Made by a program: the position numbers and the translations under genes. A stretch of 64,000 nucleotides of DNA from Vulcanibacillus modesticaldus (GTDB lineage Bacteria; Bacillota; Bacilli; Tepidibacillales; Tepidibacillaceae), in the NCBI RefSeq assembly GCF_001730235.1, contig NZ_MIJF01000046.1, positions 31,204-95,203 on the forward strand, written 5' to 3'. Below the pieces are notes generated by a model. It was not told the origin of the DNA, searched no databases, and was given only the letters and a program-made list of their open reading frames with translations. This document shows positions 34,434 through 44,276 of this stretch, piece after piece; within the stretch, counting starts at the first letter, position 1, and every line of letters begins with the position of its first letter.

Positions 34434-35690
34434 CTAATTCTCCTTCCGCATCATATCATAAGGTTTTACTGGTTTATTTACTTTCATTTTAATTATTTGA
34501 AGAGGATGTCTGGCAGCATCAATCGAGTTACCTTCCTCATCTTCTATTTTCTCTATAGTTTGAACGAATTTTGTAGCCGGACCAAAGAATTCCACTTCTT
34601 GTCCAACTTTGAAATTATTCCTTTGTTGGATAGTGGCTGTTTTAGTATCATTATCATAATCTAAAACCAACCCTACGAAATCAAATTTTCTTATTTTAGG
34701 TCCCTCTCCATAAATTTGAGCTTCTTTGTTAGGAGGTTGATAATAAAAACCTTTAATAAGTGGGCGATGACTTGCTTTTACTATCTCATCTAACCACGCT
34801 GGGTCAAAAGAATAATTTTTAGGGTCAGCTAAATAAGCATCAATTGCCTGACGGTACGCATTCACAACAGTGGCAACGTAATGAATACTTTTCATTCTGC
34901 CCTCAATTTTTAGAGAATCTATACCTGCATTAATGATATCCGGTATTGATTCAATCATGCATAGATCTTTTGAACTCATTGTATAAGGATCGTCATTTTC
35001 TTCAAACAACGGAATCTCAGAATAATCATCTAATTCATCGCCCGTTTGAAAGAGGTCGTAGAGCCACCTACAGGACTGGGCACATCCACCCCTATTAGCA
35101 TCTCGATTGGTCATGTGATTTGATAATACACACCGTCCTGAGTATGAATTACACATTGCACCATGAATAAAAGCTTCAAGCTCTACATCTACATGTTTTT
35201 TTATATCACGTATTTCTCGTAAAGAAACTTCGCGAGCTAACACAACTCTAGAAATCCCTTCATCCTTCCAAAACTGCACCGTCCGCCAATTCGTTACAGA
35301 AGATTGGGTACTTAAATGAATCTCAAGATCAGGCACAATATTCTTTGCAGTACTGATTATAGCAGGATCGGCTACTATAATCGCATCTACCCCAATATTT
35401 TTTATCGTTTTTAAATAGGTTTCTAAACCTGATAAATCGGCATTGTGGGCGATAATATTTGTAGCTACATAGACTCGAGCATTACGTTTATGAGCAAAGG
35501 CAACGCCTTTTTCCATATCTTCAAATGAAAAATTACCCGCTTTAGCCCGTAATCCAAATTGCCTTCCACCAATATAGACAGCATCAGCTCCATATCGAAT
35601 CGCAAACTCCAATTTTTCTAAATTACCAGCTGGAGCTAATAATTCAGGTTTTTTAAGTTTTTGAGTTTGATGTTCAGCGGTGTTATTCAA
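34434..35690 (-). CDS. trhP2: tRNA U34 hydroxylation protein TrhP2 (U32 peptidase family, YrrO)
   Basis: A TTG start at 35690 follows GAGAGGGGGT. The 418-residue protein has the U32 signature (KPELLAPAGNLEKLEFAIRYGADAVYIGG; only the pattern is quoted). It also has HGAMCNSYSGRCVLSN and CAQSCRWLYDL, whose cysteines likely hold an iron-sulfur cluster. Family knowledge: TrhP1 and TrhP2 are prephenate-dependent partners in 5-hydroxyuridine formation at tRNA position 34 in B. subtilis. Gene order trmR-trhP1-trhP2-udk is conserved, which supports this over an older protease annotation. Confidence 0.92.
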   Translation of the reverse strand: MNNTAEHQTQKLKKPELLAPAGNLEKLEFAIRYGADAVYIGGRQFGLRAKAGNFSFEDMEKGVAFAHKRNARVYVATNIIAHNADLSGLETYLKTIKNIGVDAIIVADPAIISTAKNIVPDLEIHLSTQSSVTNWRTVQFWKDEGISRVVLAREVSLREIRDIKKHVDVELEAFIHGAMCNSYSGRCVLSNHMTNRDANRGGCAQSCRWLYDLFQTGDELDDYSEIPLFEENDDPYTMSSKDLCMIESIPDIINAGIDSLKIEGRMKSIHYVATVVNAYRQAIDAYLADPKNYSFDPAWLDEIVKASHRPLIKGFYYQPPNKEAQIYGEGPKIRKFDFVGLVLDYDNDTKTATIQQRNNFKVGQEVEFFGPATKFVQTIEKIEDEEGNSIDAARHPLQIIKMKVNKPVKPYDMMRKEN

Positions 35691-35783
35691 AGTCTGACCC
35701 CCTCTCTAGATGAATTTTTTAGGCCATAAATTTCACAACGTCAATGATACCATAAAAAATATGTTTCTGTACGATGGAAATAA

Positions 35784-36707
35784 TTAATAAATTTGCTCCT
35801 TAAAATAGAAACCGGTATTTAAAGGTCTGTTTTTAGGTTGAATCTTTTTAATTTGTTCAACTAAATAACCATTTTCCTTTCCAGATAAAACATTATCAAT
35901 GGCTTTGCGATAGAGCTTTGTGACATTAACTAGGTAATCTGTGGAATGTAGAATGCCCTCTATCTTTAAACTATCTATACCCGCACCAATAAACTTATCA
36001 ATATGTTCAATCATACAAATGTCGTGGTCACTCATGATATGAGTTCCATGACTATCTTCGAAGATAGGATATCTCTCATCAGGACGTTTCTTTTCACGTA
36101 AGTGTAATTGTTTTTTTCTAGATTCTTGAGGTAACAATTTGTTATATCCAAGATGCTCGAAGTAGTTTGTTAATAAACTTCTTTTAGAATGAAAGATACA
36201 AGTTAAACCATGGACCTGGACTTGTATTTCAATATTTACCTTGTTTTTGATATCAATTACCTCTTCCAAAGAAAGTTCTCGAGCTAAAACAGCTCTAGTA
36301 ACACCTCTTTTTGCCCAAAAATTAATGGTTTCAGCATTAGTAATCGTCGTTTCAGTATTCAAGTGCAATTGTAGGTCTGGTGCGATTTCTTTAGCAGTGA
36401 TAAATACGGCTGGATCACCAAATACGATTCCATCAACATCATATTCTACCAATTTTGTGAGATAATCTTCTAAACCATTTAAGGAATCGTTATGTAAGAT
36501 TGCATTCATCATTACATAAATTTTTTTCTGCTTTTCTTTTGCAATTTTAACCGCTTCTTTAATCATTTCTAGAGTGAAGATACCAGCCACCCTTAATCCA
36601 TAAATATCACCGCCGATATTAAATGCATCAGCCCCTGAATCCGCTAAATACTTGATCTCATCTAGATTCTTAGCGGTTATTAATAGTTCAGGTTTTTTTA
36701 AATTCAT
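35784..36707 (-). CDS. trhP1: tRNA U34 hydroxylation protein TrhP1 (U32 peptidase family, YrrN)
   Basis: The 307-residue protein is the shorter U32 paralog: LKKPELLITAKNLDEIKYLA, GADAFNIGGDIYGLRV, VQVHGLTCIFHSKRSLLTN and SLKIEGILHSTDYLVNV. It lacks the cysteine-rich CAQSC segment of TrhP2, as expected for the YrrN-type partner. It begins within the ribosome-site spacing of trmR, whose stop codon lies two bases upstream. Together the two proteins make 5-hydroxyuridine for TrmR to methylate. Confidence 0.92.
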   Translation of the reverse strand: MNLKKPELLITAKNLDEIKYLADSGADAFNIGGDIYGLRVAGIFTLEMIKEAVKIAKEKQKKIYVMMNAILHNDSLNGLEDYLTKLVEYDVDGIVFGDPAVFITAKEIAPDLQLHLNTETTITNAETINFWAKRGVTRAVLARELSLEEVIDIKNKVNIEIQVQVHGLTCIFHSKRSLLTNYFEHLGYNKLLPQESRKKQLHLREKKRPDERYPIFEDSHGTHIMSDHDICMIEHIDKFIGAGIDSLKIEGILHSTDYLVNVTKLYRKAIDNVLSGKENGYLVEQIKKIQPKNRPLNTGFYFKEQIY

Positions 36708-36709
36708 CC

Positions 36710-37345
36710 TTACTCCTCCAATTTATAACAGATAGCTAATCCATCACCAATAGGAACAAATGAAGTTTTCACTTTTTTATGGGTAGCTATAAAATCATTG
36801 AAATTCCTAATCTTCCTTAGCATCGGCTTAGATTGGCAGATTTCTTGATCTGCTACATATCCTCTGAATAAGATATTATCAAAAATAAAAATTCCTCCAA
36901 CATTTAATAATGGAAAAGCTAGATTGAAAAATTCTTTATATTTTCCTTTTGCCGCATCAATAAAAATAAGTTCAACCTTAGGAAGGGAAGGTAATATTTC
37001 CACTGCATCCCCTTCATGTAAAGTAATCCGATCAGTTAGACCTGCTTTTTTGATATTCTCTTTTGCCTGCTTAATCATTTTTGAATTTCTTTCAATTGTA
37101 TGAATAGTTGCATTAGGGAAAGCTTTCGCCAACCAAATGGCAGAAAAACCAATAGCGGTTCCCAATTCAATAATCACCTTTGGCTGAATAATATTGGAAA
37201 TAACCTCTATTAATCTAATACTTGGAATTTGAATAATTGGTACTTCATCCTTTAAACCCTGTTGCTGTAACTCAATAAGTAATGAATCCTCAATCGGCAT
37301 CAATTGAGTTAAATATCTGTCTACCTTCTCGTCTGTAATACCCAT
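36710..37345 (-). CDS. trmR: tRNA 5-hydroxyuridine O-methyltransferase TrmR (YrrM)
   Basis: The 211-residue class I methyltransferase shows the SAM motif IIELGTAIGFSAIWLA, TIERNSKMIKQAKENI and the metal-site FIDAAKGKYKEFF with IFDNILFRGYV, typical of COMT-like enzymes. In B. subtilis YrrM converts ho5U34 to mo5U34 in several tRNAs. It is the first gene of the trmR-trhP1-trhP2-udk operon. In most Bacillales mltG (yrrL) precedes it, but here a terminator and a 198-base gap do. Confidence 0.92.
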   Translation of the reverse strand: MGITDEKVDRYLTQLMPIEDSLLIELQQQGLKDEVPIIQIPSIRLIEVISNIIQPKVIIELGTAIGFSAIWLAKAFPNATIHTIERNSKMIKQAKENIKKAGLTDRITLHEGDAVEILPSLPKVELIFIDAAKGKYKEFFNLAFPLLNVGGIFIFDNILFRGYVADQEICQSKPMLRKIRNFNDFIATHKKVKTSFVPIGDGLAICYKLEE

Positions 37346-37507
37346 AATTACCGTATCTCCCCTAATTGACTGTTACAATTACCTATTAAATTCATACTAT
37401 TTCGCAGTTGCTAACATTCACACCTTTAGTATTACCTGCAACTAGTTTCTGAATTATTCGATCTCCTTAAAACATTCATATTCCTTAATAAGTTAGCATA
37501 GTTCGAC

Positions 37508-37544
37508 AAAAAAAACAATGAGAGAGGTAGCACCTTCTCTCATT
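37508..37544 (-). terminator. Intrinsic terminator of the ruvX-DUF1292 operon
   Basis: AATGAGAGAGG pairs with CCTTCTCTCATT-type sequence (one wobble, 6-base loop), followed on the minus strand by a run of eight T. It directly follows the stop of the gene at 37544. Confidence 0.88.
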
Positions 37545-37834
37545 TAATCGTATTTATTCGTCCAAATATCAAATATTTCACTTGCATCTTCCCACTCATT
37601 ATCATCGATGTACCTTAGTTCTAATTCACCATCAGCCAATTGTTCAACTTTTAAAACTTCAATTTCTCCTTCCTCAGCATCAGGAGATTGAAAATAAGCA
37701 TAATGTTTACCGTCAAACTCTAATTCCATTAAAAGATGAAATAGATGTTCTTGATCCTCTTCATCATACAAGGTTATTTCTGACCCATACTTTTCTCTTA
37801 ATAAATCAGTTTCCTTTATATTCATTTTCTCCAT
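37544..37834 (-). CDS. DUF1292 family protein (96 aa)
   Basis: The short acidic protein has the DUF1292 beta pattern: SEITLYDEEDQEHLFHLLME, then GKHYAYFQSPDA and a C-terminal DNEWEDASEIFDIW. It starts behind AGGGGTTGTTATT, eleven bases after the previous DUF1292 gene. It is a second, diverged copy in the operon. No biochemical function is known for the family. It occupies the place where mltG is usually found. Confidence 0.88.
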   Translation of the reverse strand: MEKMNIKETDLLREKYGSEITLYDEEDQEHLFHLLMELEFDGKHYAYFQSPDAEEGEIEVLKVEQLADGELELRYIDDNEWEDASEIFDIWTNKYD

Positions 37835-37845
37835 AATAACAACCC

Positions 37846-38124
37846 CTATTGGTTAAATTCATAATCAAGTGTGTTAAAAACTTCTTCAATCATATCCCAT
37901 TCTTTTTCATCTTCTATCGTATAAAGAATTAGATCGTCACCTTGTTCTTCATATCTGAAGGCGTACACTTCAGCTTCTTCTTCATCTTCAGAAATATCTG
38001 TTGGTACAACTAAAAGATACTTTCTATCTTCCGCCTCAAACTCATAGATAATCTCAAATTTAACATCTTTTCCATCATCATCAGTTATATATATGTATTC
38101 CCGATCTTCAACTTCCTTACTCAT
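37846..38124 (-). CDS. DUF1292 family protein (YrzB-like)
   Basis: The 92-residue acidic protein reads YIYITDDDGKDVKFEIIYEF, KYLLVVPTD and a final EWDMIEEVFNTL, the usual DUF1292 layout of YrzB. It lies six bases after ruvX, as in the conserved alaS-ireB-ruvX-yrzB order of Bacillales. Function unknown; conservation beside ruvX suggests a housekeeping role. Confidence 0.92.
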   Translation of the reverse strand: MSKEVEDREYIYITDDDGKDVKFEIIYEFEAEDRKYLLVVPTDISEDEEEAEVYAFRYEEQGDDLILYTIEDEKEWDMIEEVFNTLDYEFNQ

Positions 38125-38130
38125 GTTATA

Positions 38131-38541
38131 TCACCCCTTATTATCTAAGTAACCTTGTAAAATCAACATTGCTGCCATCTTGTCAATTACTTGTTTCCTT
38201 TTTTTTCTGCTGATATCGGCTTCAATGAGAGTTTTTTCGGCTGATATGGTAGTAAGTCGTTCATCCCAAAAAGATAACGGTAAGTTAAAAGTAGACTTTA
38301 AAACTTCCGCAAACTCCATAATCTTTTCTGCCCTTGGACCAATAGTGCCATCCATATTCTTAGGTAAGCCAACTACTATTTCTTCAACTTGATATTCATC
38401 AATGATTTCCCTAAGACGCACTAAATCCATTTCTATTTTTTTACGCTTAATAACTTCTACACCTTGGGCTGTCCAACCAAGTTGATCACTCATGGCGACA
38501 CCTATTGTTTTGTCACCCACATCTAATCCCATTATTCTCAT
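38131..38541 (-). CDS. ruvX: Pre-16S rRNA nuclease / Holliday junction resolvase-like YqgF (RuvX)
   Basis: The 136-residue RNase H-fold protein has [20 protein letters not shown] with catalytic Asp7, [16 protein letters not shown] and [11 protein letters not shown]. YqgF proteins process the 5' end of 16S rRNA; the resolvase name is historical. It is followed by two DUF1292 genes and preceded by an unusual repeat-bearing intergenic stretch. Confidence 0.95.
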   Translation of the reverse strand: MRIMGLDVGDKTIGVAMSDQLGWTAQGVEVIKRKKIEMDLVRLREIIDEYQVEEIVVGLPKNMDGTIGPRAEKIMEFAEVLKSTFNLPLSFWDERLTTISAEKTLIEADISRKKRKQVIDKMAAMLILQGYLDNKG

Positions 38542-38542
38542 A

Positions 38543-38669
38543 ATCTACCTCGTAATAAAATAATTATACCTAAAGATTGTATTTTGTAACGTGCTCACCT
38601 TGTCCGTTTCACTCCCAAAAGTCGCACTTATACAAAATACAACTCTTAATCTGCCTCGAAATAAAAAAG
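38543..38669. repeat. Inverted and direct repeats upstream of ruvX
   Basis: TTGTATTTTGTA (38577-38588) is repeated in inverted form as TACAAAATACAA (38631-38642), 12 bp perfect with 42 bases between. The pair is flanked by imperfect direct repeats, ATCTACCTCGTAATAAAA at about 38543 and ATCTGCCTCGAAATAAAA at about 38649. It may be a regulatory structure, a small non-coding RNA or a relic of a short mobile element. Confidence 0.5.
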
Positions 38670-38676
38670 GATAAGT

Positions 38677-38697
38677 AAAAGGGGGTATACTCCCCCT
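38677..38697 (-). terminator. Intrinsic terminator of alaS-ireB
   Basis: GGGGG and CCCCC enclose a short TATACT loop, followed on the minus strand by TTTTACTT. It lies seven bases after the ireB stop. Confidence 0.65.
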
Positions 38698-38703
38698 CAA
38701 CTT

Positions 38704-38967
38704 TTATTCGTGGTGTTGCTTGAGATATGATTTAACCAATTCCTCGATGAGTTCATCCCGTTCTACTTTTCTAATAACATTTCTTGCGTTATTATGTCTT
38801 GGTATATATGCAGGATCACCAGACAATAAATACCCAACAATCTGATTAATTGGATTATATCCCTTTTCTTTCAATGCTTCATACACCAAAAGGAGGATAT
38901 CTTTAGGTTGAGTATCAATATCATCTGATTTCACATTAAATTTCATGGTATGATCCATCGAGTTCAT
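38704..38967 (-). CDS. ireB: IreB family regulatory phosphoprotein (YrzL)
   Basis: ATG 38967 ([13 protein letters not shown]) follows AGAGGTGCTGATA; an in-frame ATG at 39009 has no site. The 87-residue protein has [40 protein letters not shown] and a C-terminal ELVKSYLK, the IreB (DUF965) pattern. In Enterococcus IreB is phosphorylated by the IreK kinase and negatively affects envelope stress resistance. It follows alaS directly, as in other Bacillota. Confidence 0.95.
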   Translation of the reverse strand: MNSMDHTMKFNVKSDDIDTQPKDILLLVYEALKEKGYNPINQIVGYLLSGDPAYIPRHNNARNVIRKVERDELIEELVKSYLKQHHE

Positions 38968-39025
38968 TATCAGCACCTCTTTCAAATAATACAAAAAATA
39001 TTTTACCAAATTTGCACTACTTTCA

Positions 39026-41671
39026 TTACACTTCTATTTTAACTGATTTTACATATTCAGTCACGTAATCTAGTGCATCTTGTACTTTTTCTGGCTCTTT
39101 TCCACCTGCTTGTGCCATATCTGGACGGCCGCCACCGCCACCGCCAACACGTGAAGCAGCACCTTTGATTAATTTCCCTGCATGGAATCCTTGTTTTATA
39201 AGGTCTTCAGTTACATAAGCAACTAAGTTAACCTTATTGTTATTTACAGTACTTACTAAAATTATTCCTGACTCCATTTTAACCTTTAGATCATCAACAA
39301 TCTTCCTTAAATTATCCATGTCCATTGGGGCTAATTTAGCTCTAAGTACATTAATACCTTCAATAGTTTCTACTTTATTGATTAAGTCTTTAGCTTCAAT
39401 ACTGCTAATCTTAGCTTTGAGTGATTCATTCTCTCTTTGTAACTCTTTAATCGTCATTTGTAAAGATTCCACTTTTTGTGGTACATCCAGTGGCTTAGTT
39501 TTTAATTCATTTGCTAACTGTTTCAAAGTGGTAAATTGCTCATTTAAGAACTGATAAGCCCATTTACCAGTTACTGCTTCAATTCTACGGATTCCTGCTC
39601 CAATACTGCTTTCAGAAATGATTTTAAATAATCCAATTTCTGCTGAATTTCCAACATGGCAACCACCACACAATTCAAGGCTGTATTCGCCTACTTGAAC
39701 GATCCTTACTTCTTCACCATATTTTTCTCCAAATAACGCCATGGCACCCATCTTTTTTGCTTCCTCTAGTGATTTGATCATGATGTTAACCTTTTGATTT
39801 GCCCAAATCTGTTGGTTGACCTTCTCTTCAATAGTAGCGAGCTCATCTTCAGTTATTGCTCCAAAATGTGAGAAGTCAAAACGAAGACGATCTGGTGCTA
39901 CTAAAGAACCCGCTTGGTTTACGTGTTGTCCTAAAATATCCTTCAATGCTTGGTGAAGAATATGGGTCGCAGTATGATTTTTAATAATATCACCACGGGT
40001 AACGGTATCAACTTCAGCAGTAGCCTCATCTCCTACCCTAAAAGTTCCATTAACCACTTCGACATGGTGAAGATGTTGCCCATTTGGAGCTTTAATAACA
40101 TCTAAAACTTTCATCATTTCGCCATTTCTACCTACTATATTACCCCTATCAGCAATTTGTCCTCCACTTTCAGCATAAAAAGGAGTTTTATCTAGGATAA
40201 CTTGTAGCTTACGACCTTTAGAAGCCATTTCCACAAGTTGCTCATCATCGATCATATGGGTAATCTTGGTATCTACCATTAGCTCATTATATCCAACGAA
40301 TTCACTTTCCTCTTTGATTTCACCTAGGATTCCACCTTGAACTTTCATACTATCAATTTCTTGTCTAGCAGAACGAGCGCGACTTCTCTGTTCCTCCATT
40401 TGAATTTCAAAGCCCTGTTGATCAACAGTTAACCCATTCTCACTAGCAAAGTCCTCAGTTAAATCTAATGGGAATCCATAAGTATCATATAACTTGAAAG
40501 CTTCTTGACCAGTGATCTCTTTTCGCCCTTCTTCTTGTGCTTTTTCAATCATTTGTGCTAGAATTGCTAGTCCTTCAGAAAGCGTTTCATGAAAACGTTC
40601 TTCTTCAGTTCGTATTACCTTCTCAATGAATTCCCTTTTTTCAAGGATTTCTGGATAGTAATCTTTCATTATTTCCCCAACGACTGATGTTAATCGATAT
40701 AGAAATGGTTTCTCAATACCAATTGTTTTACCATAACGAACTGCTCTTCTAAGTAATCTACGAATTATATATCCCCGACCTTCATTAGATGGCAGTGCCC
40801 CATCGCCAATTGCAAATACGATGGTTCGAATATGGTCAGCAATTACTTTTAAAGCTACATCAGTATTCTTATCTTGATGATATTTTACACCTGCATGTTC
40901 TGCTGTCGTTTCAATGATTGGGATGAAAAGGTCAGTATCAAAATTAGTTTCAACCCCTTGGATCACTGAAGCCATTCTCTCTAGGCCCATACCAGTATCA
41001 ATGTTTTTCTTAGGCAATGGAGTGTAGCTACCATCAGGATTGTGGTTGTATTGGGAAAAAACTAAATTCCAAATCTCTAAATATCGCTCATTTTCTCCTC
41101 CAGGATAACACTCTGGATCAGATGGATCACAGTACTTTTCTCCTCGATCGTAGAAGATTTCTGTATTTGGACCACTTGGGCCTTCACCGATGTCCCAGAA
41201 GTTTTCCTCAAGACGTATTATCCTTTCATCTGGAATACCAATCTCATCGTGCCAGATTTTATATGCTTCATCATCCTCTGGATGGATTGTAACAGAAAGT
41301 TTTTCAGGGTCAAAACCTATCCATTTTTCGTCGGTCAAGAATTCCCAAGCCCAATGAATCGCTTCTTTTTTGAAATAATCTCCAATCGAAAAGTTTCCAA
41401 GCATTTCAAAAAAAGTATGGTGTCTAGCTGTTTTACCGACATTTTCGATATCATTGGTTCGGATTGATTTTTGTGAGTTTGTTATTCTTGGATTATCAGG
41501 AATTTTCCTACCATCAAAATATGGTTTTAATGTGGCAACACCACTGTTAATCCATAAAAGAGATGGATCATCATAAGGTATTAATGAAGCACTAGGCTCC
41601 ACTTTATGTCCTTTTGACTTAAAAAAGTCTAGAAAGGCTTTTCTAATCTCATGAGAGCTCATTTTTCTCAT
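39026..41671 (-). CDS. alaS: Alanyl-tRNA synthetase
   Basis: The 881-residue enzyme opens with [22 protein letters not shown] and has the class II aminoacylation domain. Its editing domain has [11 protein letters not shown] and CGGCHVG zinc ligands. The C-terminal region ends in the glycine-rich [20 protein letters not shown]. Length is standard. ATG 41671 follows GGAGGAGTTTACAA. Expression is controlled by the T-box leader immediately upstream, and ireB follows in the same transcript. Confidence 0.98.
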   Translation of the reverse strand: MRKMSSHEIRKAFLDFFKSKGHKVEPSASLIPYDDPSLLWINSGVATLKPYFDGRKIPDNPRITNSQKSIRTNDIENVGKTARHHTFFEMLGNFSIGDYFKKEAIHWAWEFLTDEKWIGFDPEKLSVTIHPEDDEAYKIWHDEIGIPDERIIRLEENFWDIGEGPSGPNTEIFYDRGEKYCDPSDPECYPGGENERYLEIWNLVFSQYNHNPDGSYTPLPKKNIDTGMGLERMASVIQGVETNFDTDLFIPIIETTAEHAGVKYHQDKNTDVALKVIADHIRTIVFAIGDGALPSNEGRGYIIRRLLRRAVRYGKTIGIEKPFLYRLTSVVGEIMKDYYPEILEKREFIEKVIRTEEERFHETLSEGLAILAQMIEKAQEEGRKEITGQEAFKLYDTYGFPLDLTEDFASENGLTVDQQGFEIQMEEQRSRARSARQEIDSMKVQGGILGEIKEESEFVGYNELMVDTKITHMIDDEQLVEMASKGRKLQVILDKTPFYAESGGQIADRGNIVGRNGEMMKVLDVIKAPNGQHLHHVEVVNGTFRVGDEATAEVDTVTRGDIIKNHTATHILHQALKDILGQHVNQAGSLVAPDRLRFDFSHFGAITEDELATIEEKVNQQIWANQKVNIMIKSLEEAKKMGAMALFGEKYGEEVRIVQVGEYSLELCGGCHVGNSAEIGLFKIISESSIGAGIRRIEAVTGKWAYQFLNEQFTTLKQLANELKTKPLDVPQKVESLQMTIKELQRENESLKAKISSIEAKDLINKVETIEGINVLRAKLAPMDMDNLRKIVDDLKVKMESGIILVSTVNNNKVNLVAYVTEDLIKQGFHAGKLIKGAASRVGGGGGGRPDMAQAGGKEPEKVQDALDYVTEYVKSVKIEV

Positions 41672-41702
41672 TTGTAAACTCCTCCATTTATTTTGCTTAA
41701 AA

Positions 41703-41964
41703 TAAAAAACACTCTCATCCCAATCAGGGACGAAAGTGTTGTATCACTTACCGCGGTACCACCCTGTTTACTCGCTAGGAAAGAAAAATAATTCCTATTG
41801 AGTCACTCATAATTGATAACGGAACCACCCGATCTTTTTCTCAGGATTAGCCTTCGATCATCCTTCACCTAGAAACCCTTTCAGCCTAAGGGGCTCCCTC
41901 TCTTGAGATGGACTATGACCTACTCGATCCCTCATCGACACTACATATCTCATTTTATATTTTG
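41703..41964 (-). ncRNA. T-box riboswitch (alanine) controlling alaS
   Basis: On the minus strand the conserved T-box AGGGTGGTACCGCGG lies at about 41768-41754. It is followed by an intrinsic terminator (AACACTTTCGTCCC pairing with GGGATGAGAGTGTT, then TTTTTT at 41709-41704). The 5' part folds into the long stem I. An alanine codon GCT (41851-41849) followed by A is a good specifier candidate. Uncharged tRNA-Ala would pair with specifier and T-box and allow read-through into alaS. Confidence 0.93.
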
Positions 41965-41970
41965 GAAATT

Positions 41971-41999
41971 ATTATACATAGCCCTAAAGCAAATGTCAA
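41971..41999 (-). promoter_or_regulatory. Sigma-A promoter of the alaS T-box transcript
   Basis: The minus strand reads TTGACA (41999-41994), a 17-base spacer and TATAAT (41976-41971), a perfect consensus on both elements, placing the start near 41964. Confidence 0.9.
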
Positions 42000-42010
42000 C
42001 TATATCAACA

Positions 42011-43096
42011 TTACTTGCGGTTTAAATAGTAGATTCCAATATGCTGAATTATTACCTTTATGATAGCAAATACTGGGACAGCCAATATTAATCCGGCAAT
42101 CCCTGCTAATTGGCCACCAATCAAGAGTGACAGGATGATGAATAGAGGATGAATATGGAGTCTTCTTCCTACCACTTGGGGTGAAACCACATTACCTTCA
42201 ATAATTTGGACAATTAGATTGACGATTACTATTTTAATAGCCAACTGCCATGAAACACTTAAAGCAACTAAAACGGCTGGTGTCGCTCCTATAAATGGCC
42301 CTAAGTAAGGAATAATATTCGTTATTCCAACAATTAAAGCTAATAGTAAGGCATATGGCAATCCCACAAATAAATAGCCGATATAGGCTAAAACACCGAT
42401 AATCATACAGACTATTAACTGTCCCCTTATATAATTCCCTAATGCATCATCAATGTCTCTAGCAAGTCTTATCATCTCTTTACGTTTTCTTTTAGGCACT
42501 AAAGTAATTATCGTTTTTTCAAGTATCTGATAATCCTTCAAAATATAGAAAGCAACAAAAGGAACCAAAAAAATTGTAATTATTACTTCAATAGTATTAC
42601 TTATCCAAGTCGTTATATTAGAAAAACTTTCTGATATTCTTTTTTCTAAGTTTTCTAGTGAATTATCTATCCCCTCTTGAAATGAATCGGGAAGTGGATT
42701 TAAATGGTCATGCCTGATTCCATCTAACCAACGATCCAACTTTCCAATTATATCTGGCAATTGCTCCCCCAAATCTTTGATCTGGGCCACTAATAAGGGA
42801 AATATATTAAAAGAAATAATGGCTAAAGAACCAAAGAAAATAAAATAAATTATCAATACAGCCAAAGATCTTGGTATTCCTTTATTATGTAGCATGGTTA
42901 CAATAGGATGTAGCAAATAAGAAATAATAATTGCAATAAAAAATGGTAAGAGGAGCGTTTTTAAAAAAACAATAAAAAAGCCAATAACTTCACCAAGCTT
43001 AACTAATAAGAAGAGAATAGTAAGGATCAACAAAATCAAACTTAAAAAAACAAAAACCTTTTTATATGGCAACCATTCCCAATCAGCTTTGATCAC
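42011..43096 (-). CDS. AI-2E family transporter (YrrI-like permease)
   Basis: A GTG start at 43096 follows GGAGGGAATA. The 361-residue protein has about eight membrane helices in the PerM/AI-2E arrangement: an N-terminal pair, an amphipathic middle (IGKLDRWLDGIRHDHLNP), then ALLLALIVGITNIIPYLGPFIG and VSPQVVGRRLHIHPLFIILS. Members include sodium/proton antiporters and an AI-2 exporter; the substrate cannot be assigned. It occupies the yrrI position upstream of alaS in Bacillales. Confidence 0.92.
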   Translation of the reverse strand: MIKADWEWLPYKKVFVFLSLILLILTILFLLVKLGEVIGFFIVFLKTLLLPFFIAIIISYLLHPIVTMLHNKGIPRSLAVLIIYFIFFGSLAIISFNIFPLLVAQIKDLGEQLPDIIGKLDRWLDGIRHDHLNPLPDSFQEGIDNSLENLEKRISESFSNITTWISNTIEVIITIFLVPFVAFYILKDYQILEKTIITLVPKRKRKEMIRLARDIDDALGNYIRGQLIVCMIIGVLAYIGYLFVGLPYALLLALIVGITNIIPYLGPFIGATPAVLVALSVSWQLAIKIVIVNLIVQIIEGNVVSPQVVGRRLHIHPLFIILSLLIGGQLAGIAGLILAVPVFAIIKVIIQHIGIYYLNRK

Positions 43097-43210
43097 TATT
43101 CCCTCCTTTCTCCGTTAATTACATAATTTATTTTAAATAATTTGACCAACCCTCTTGAAAAGTATATGCTTTTTTCAAATAATTTACGCATAAAACAAAA
43201 ACATATCTTT

Positions 43211-43245
43211 ACAAAAAAAAGCACCGACAGATACTCTGTCAGTGC
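43211..43245 (-). terminator. Intrinsic terminator
   Basis: GCACCGACAGA pairs with TCTGTCAGTGC (one mismatch, TAC loop), followed on the minus strand by eight T. It ends the small-gene operon at 43254-44193. Confidence 0.88.
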
Positions 43246-43253
43246 AACAATAT

Positions 43254-43457
43254 TTATCTAAATCTCAAGATATTTCTAACAAAATTTCTTCTCCCCATCA
43301 TCCTTAGGAAACCTAGTCTACCGAGCATATGCAAGGCCATATTGATCATTTTATTAATTCTATTCATCCTTTTGGCACTACTTATACGACGTAGCATAAA
43401 ACCAGCAAAAGTTACAACCACGCCACCGGCAATTATACTTTGAAACAAGCGATTCAC
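43254..43457 (-). CDS. Small basic membrane-associated protein (YrzQ-like)
   Basis: The 67-residue protein has one hydrophobic N-terminal segment (FQSIIAGGVVVTFAGFML) and an Arg/Met-rich tail (INKMINMALHMLGRLGFLRM). This resembles the small YrzQ protein of B. subtilis in position and character, from memory. No function is known. It is the last gene before a strong terminator. Confidence 0.7.
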   Translation of the reverse strand: MNRLFQSIIAGGVVVTFAGFMLRRISSAKRMNRINKMINMALHMLGRLGFLRMMGRRNFVRNILRFR

Positions 43458-43471
43458 ACCGCATCATCCCT

Positions 43472-43669
43472 TTACAGAGTTTCTTTAACACGCAATTCCT
43501 CTTCTGTAAATAAGTCATCTAAAGAACTTAAAGAACCATCTTCTTCAACTTGATAAACGGTAAAGCGATCCCCTAACAACGTCAATTCAATGAAGCAATT
43601 CCAACAATAATATTGGTTTGTAGCAATTTTACCAATATCACGACTCTGGCAATTAGGACAAGTGAGCAA
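43472..43669 (-). CDS. Small zinc-ribbon protein (YrzR-like)
   Basis: A TTG start at 43669 follows GGAGGAAATAGGTT. The 65-residue product has a zinc ribbon CPNC (residues 4-7) and CWNC (22-25), then an acidic tail with VEEDGSLSSLDDLFTEEELR. It corresponds in place and pattern to B. subtilis yrzR next to yrrD. The role is unknown. Confidence 0.78.
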   Translation of the reverse strand: MLTCPNCQSRDIGKIATNQYYCWNCFIELTLLGDRFTVYQVEEDGSLSSLDDLFTEEELRVKETL

Positions 43670-43689
43670 AACCTATTTCCTCCTTATCA

Positions 43690-44193
43690 TTATTCCTGAT
43701 CAAATATAACTTCCTTTATCTCATCACTTGGTACAATGATCGCATCTTCTCCGAAAACCATTTTTTTAGGTATCTGAATCGTTCTTCGACCTTCTGTTAC
43801 ATCTGATAGGAATCCATCTGATATTTCATACCCTAGTATCTTTCCCAGTTCTTCTTGGAAATAAACGTCAGATATATGTCCTAATTCTTTACCATTAGTC
43901 GTAACAATTGGATATTCTTTGTATGCCTTCTTACCAGTGCTAAAACTGTAATAACTATTCTGATTAAAAGATGTAAGAAATCGCTCCGTTCCAATAGTTA
44001 CCGCATCATCACCTATTGCTCCAACTTTATCAAAGGATAAATAGCTCCTTTTTGTGAAGATACCTGGTGATTCAACAGCAAGTCCCACAAGCTCCCCCCG
44101 TTGATTAAAGTAGACATCCTTAACGACACCCAGCTTTTTACCGGTACTCGTATCTAATACTGGTAGACCAAGAACATCTTGTATCTTTTTCAT
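43690..44193 (-). CDS. PRC-barrel domain protein (YrrD-like)
   Basis: The 167-residue protein has two PRC-barrel repeats. One is at 1-75 (LGLPVLDTSTGKKLGVVKDVYF, pattern only) and the other at about 85-165 (YPIVTTNGKELGHISDVYFQ, ILGYEISDGFLSDV). PRC-barrels bind RNA or photosynthetic subunits in other groups. The Bacillus YrrD role is unknown. It starts the three-gene operon with two small yrz-like genes. The gene follows GGGGGGTATC. Confidence 0.88.
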   Translation of the reverse strand: MKKIQDVLGLPVLDTSTGKKLGVVKDVYFNQRGELVGLAVESPGIFTKRSYLSFDKVGAIGDDAVTIGTERFLTSFNQNSYYSFSTGKKAYKEYPIVTTNGKELGHISDVYFQEELGKILGYEISDGFLSDVTEGRRTIQIPKKMVFGEDAIIVPSDEIKEVIFDQE

Positions 44194-44276
44194 GATACCC
44201 CCCCTAAGAAGGGATACTATTATTATGCCGAATTTTTTAAGGTAAGATACGAAGAGAAAGCTGGGTAAGGCTGAAG

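Noticed and set aside
34434..36707. U32 collagenase/peptidase function for the two YrrN/YrrO-like genes
   Set aside because: Gene order with trmR and udk and the family knowledge on tRNA 5-hydroxyuridine synthesis favour RNA modification over proteolysis.
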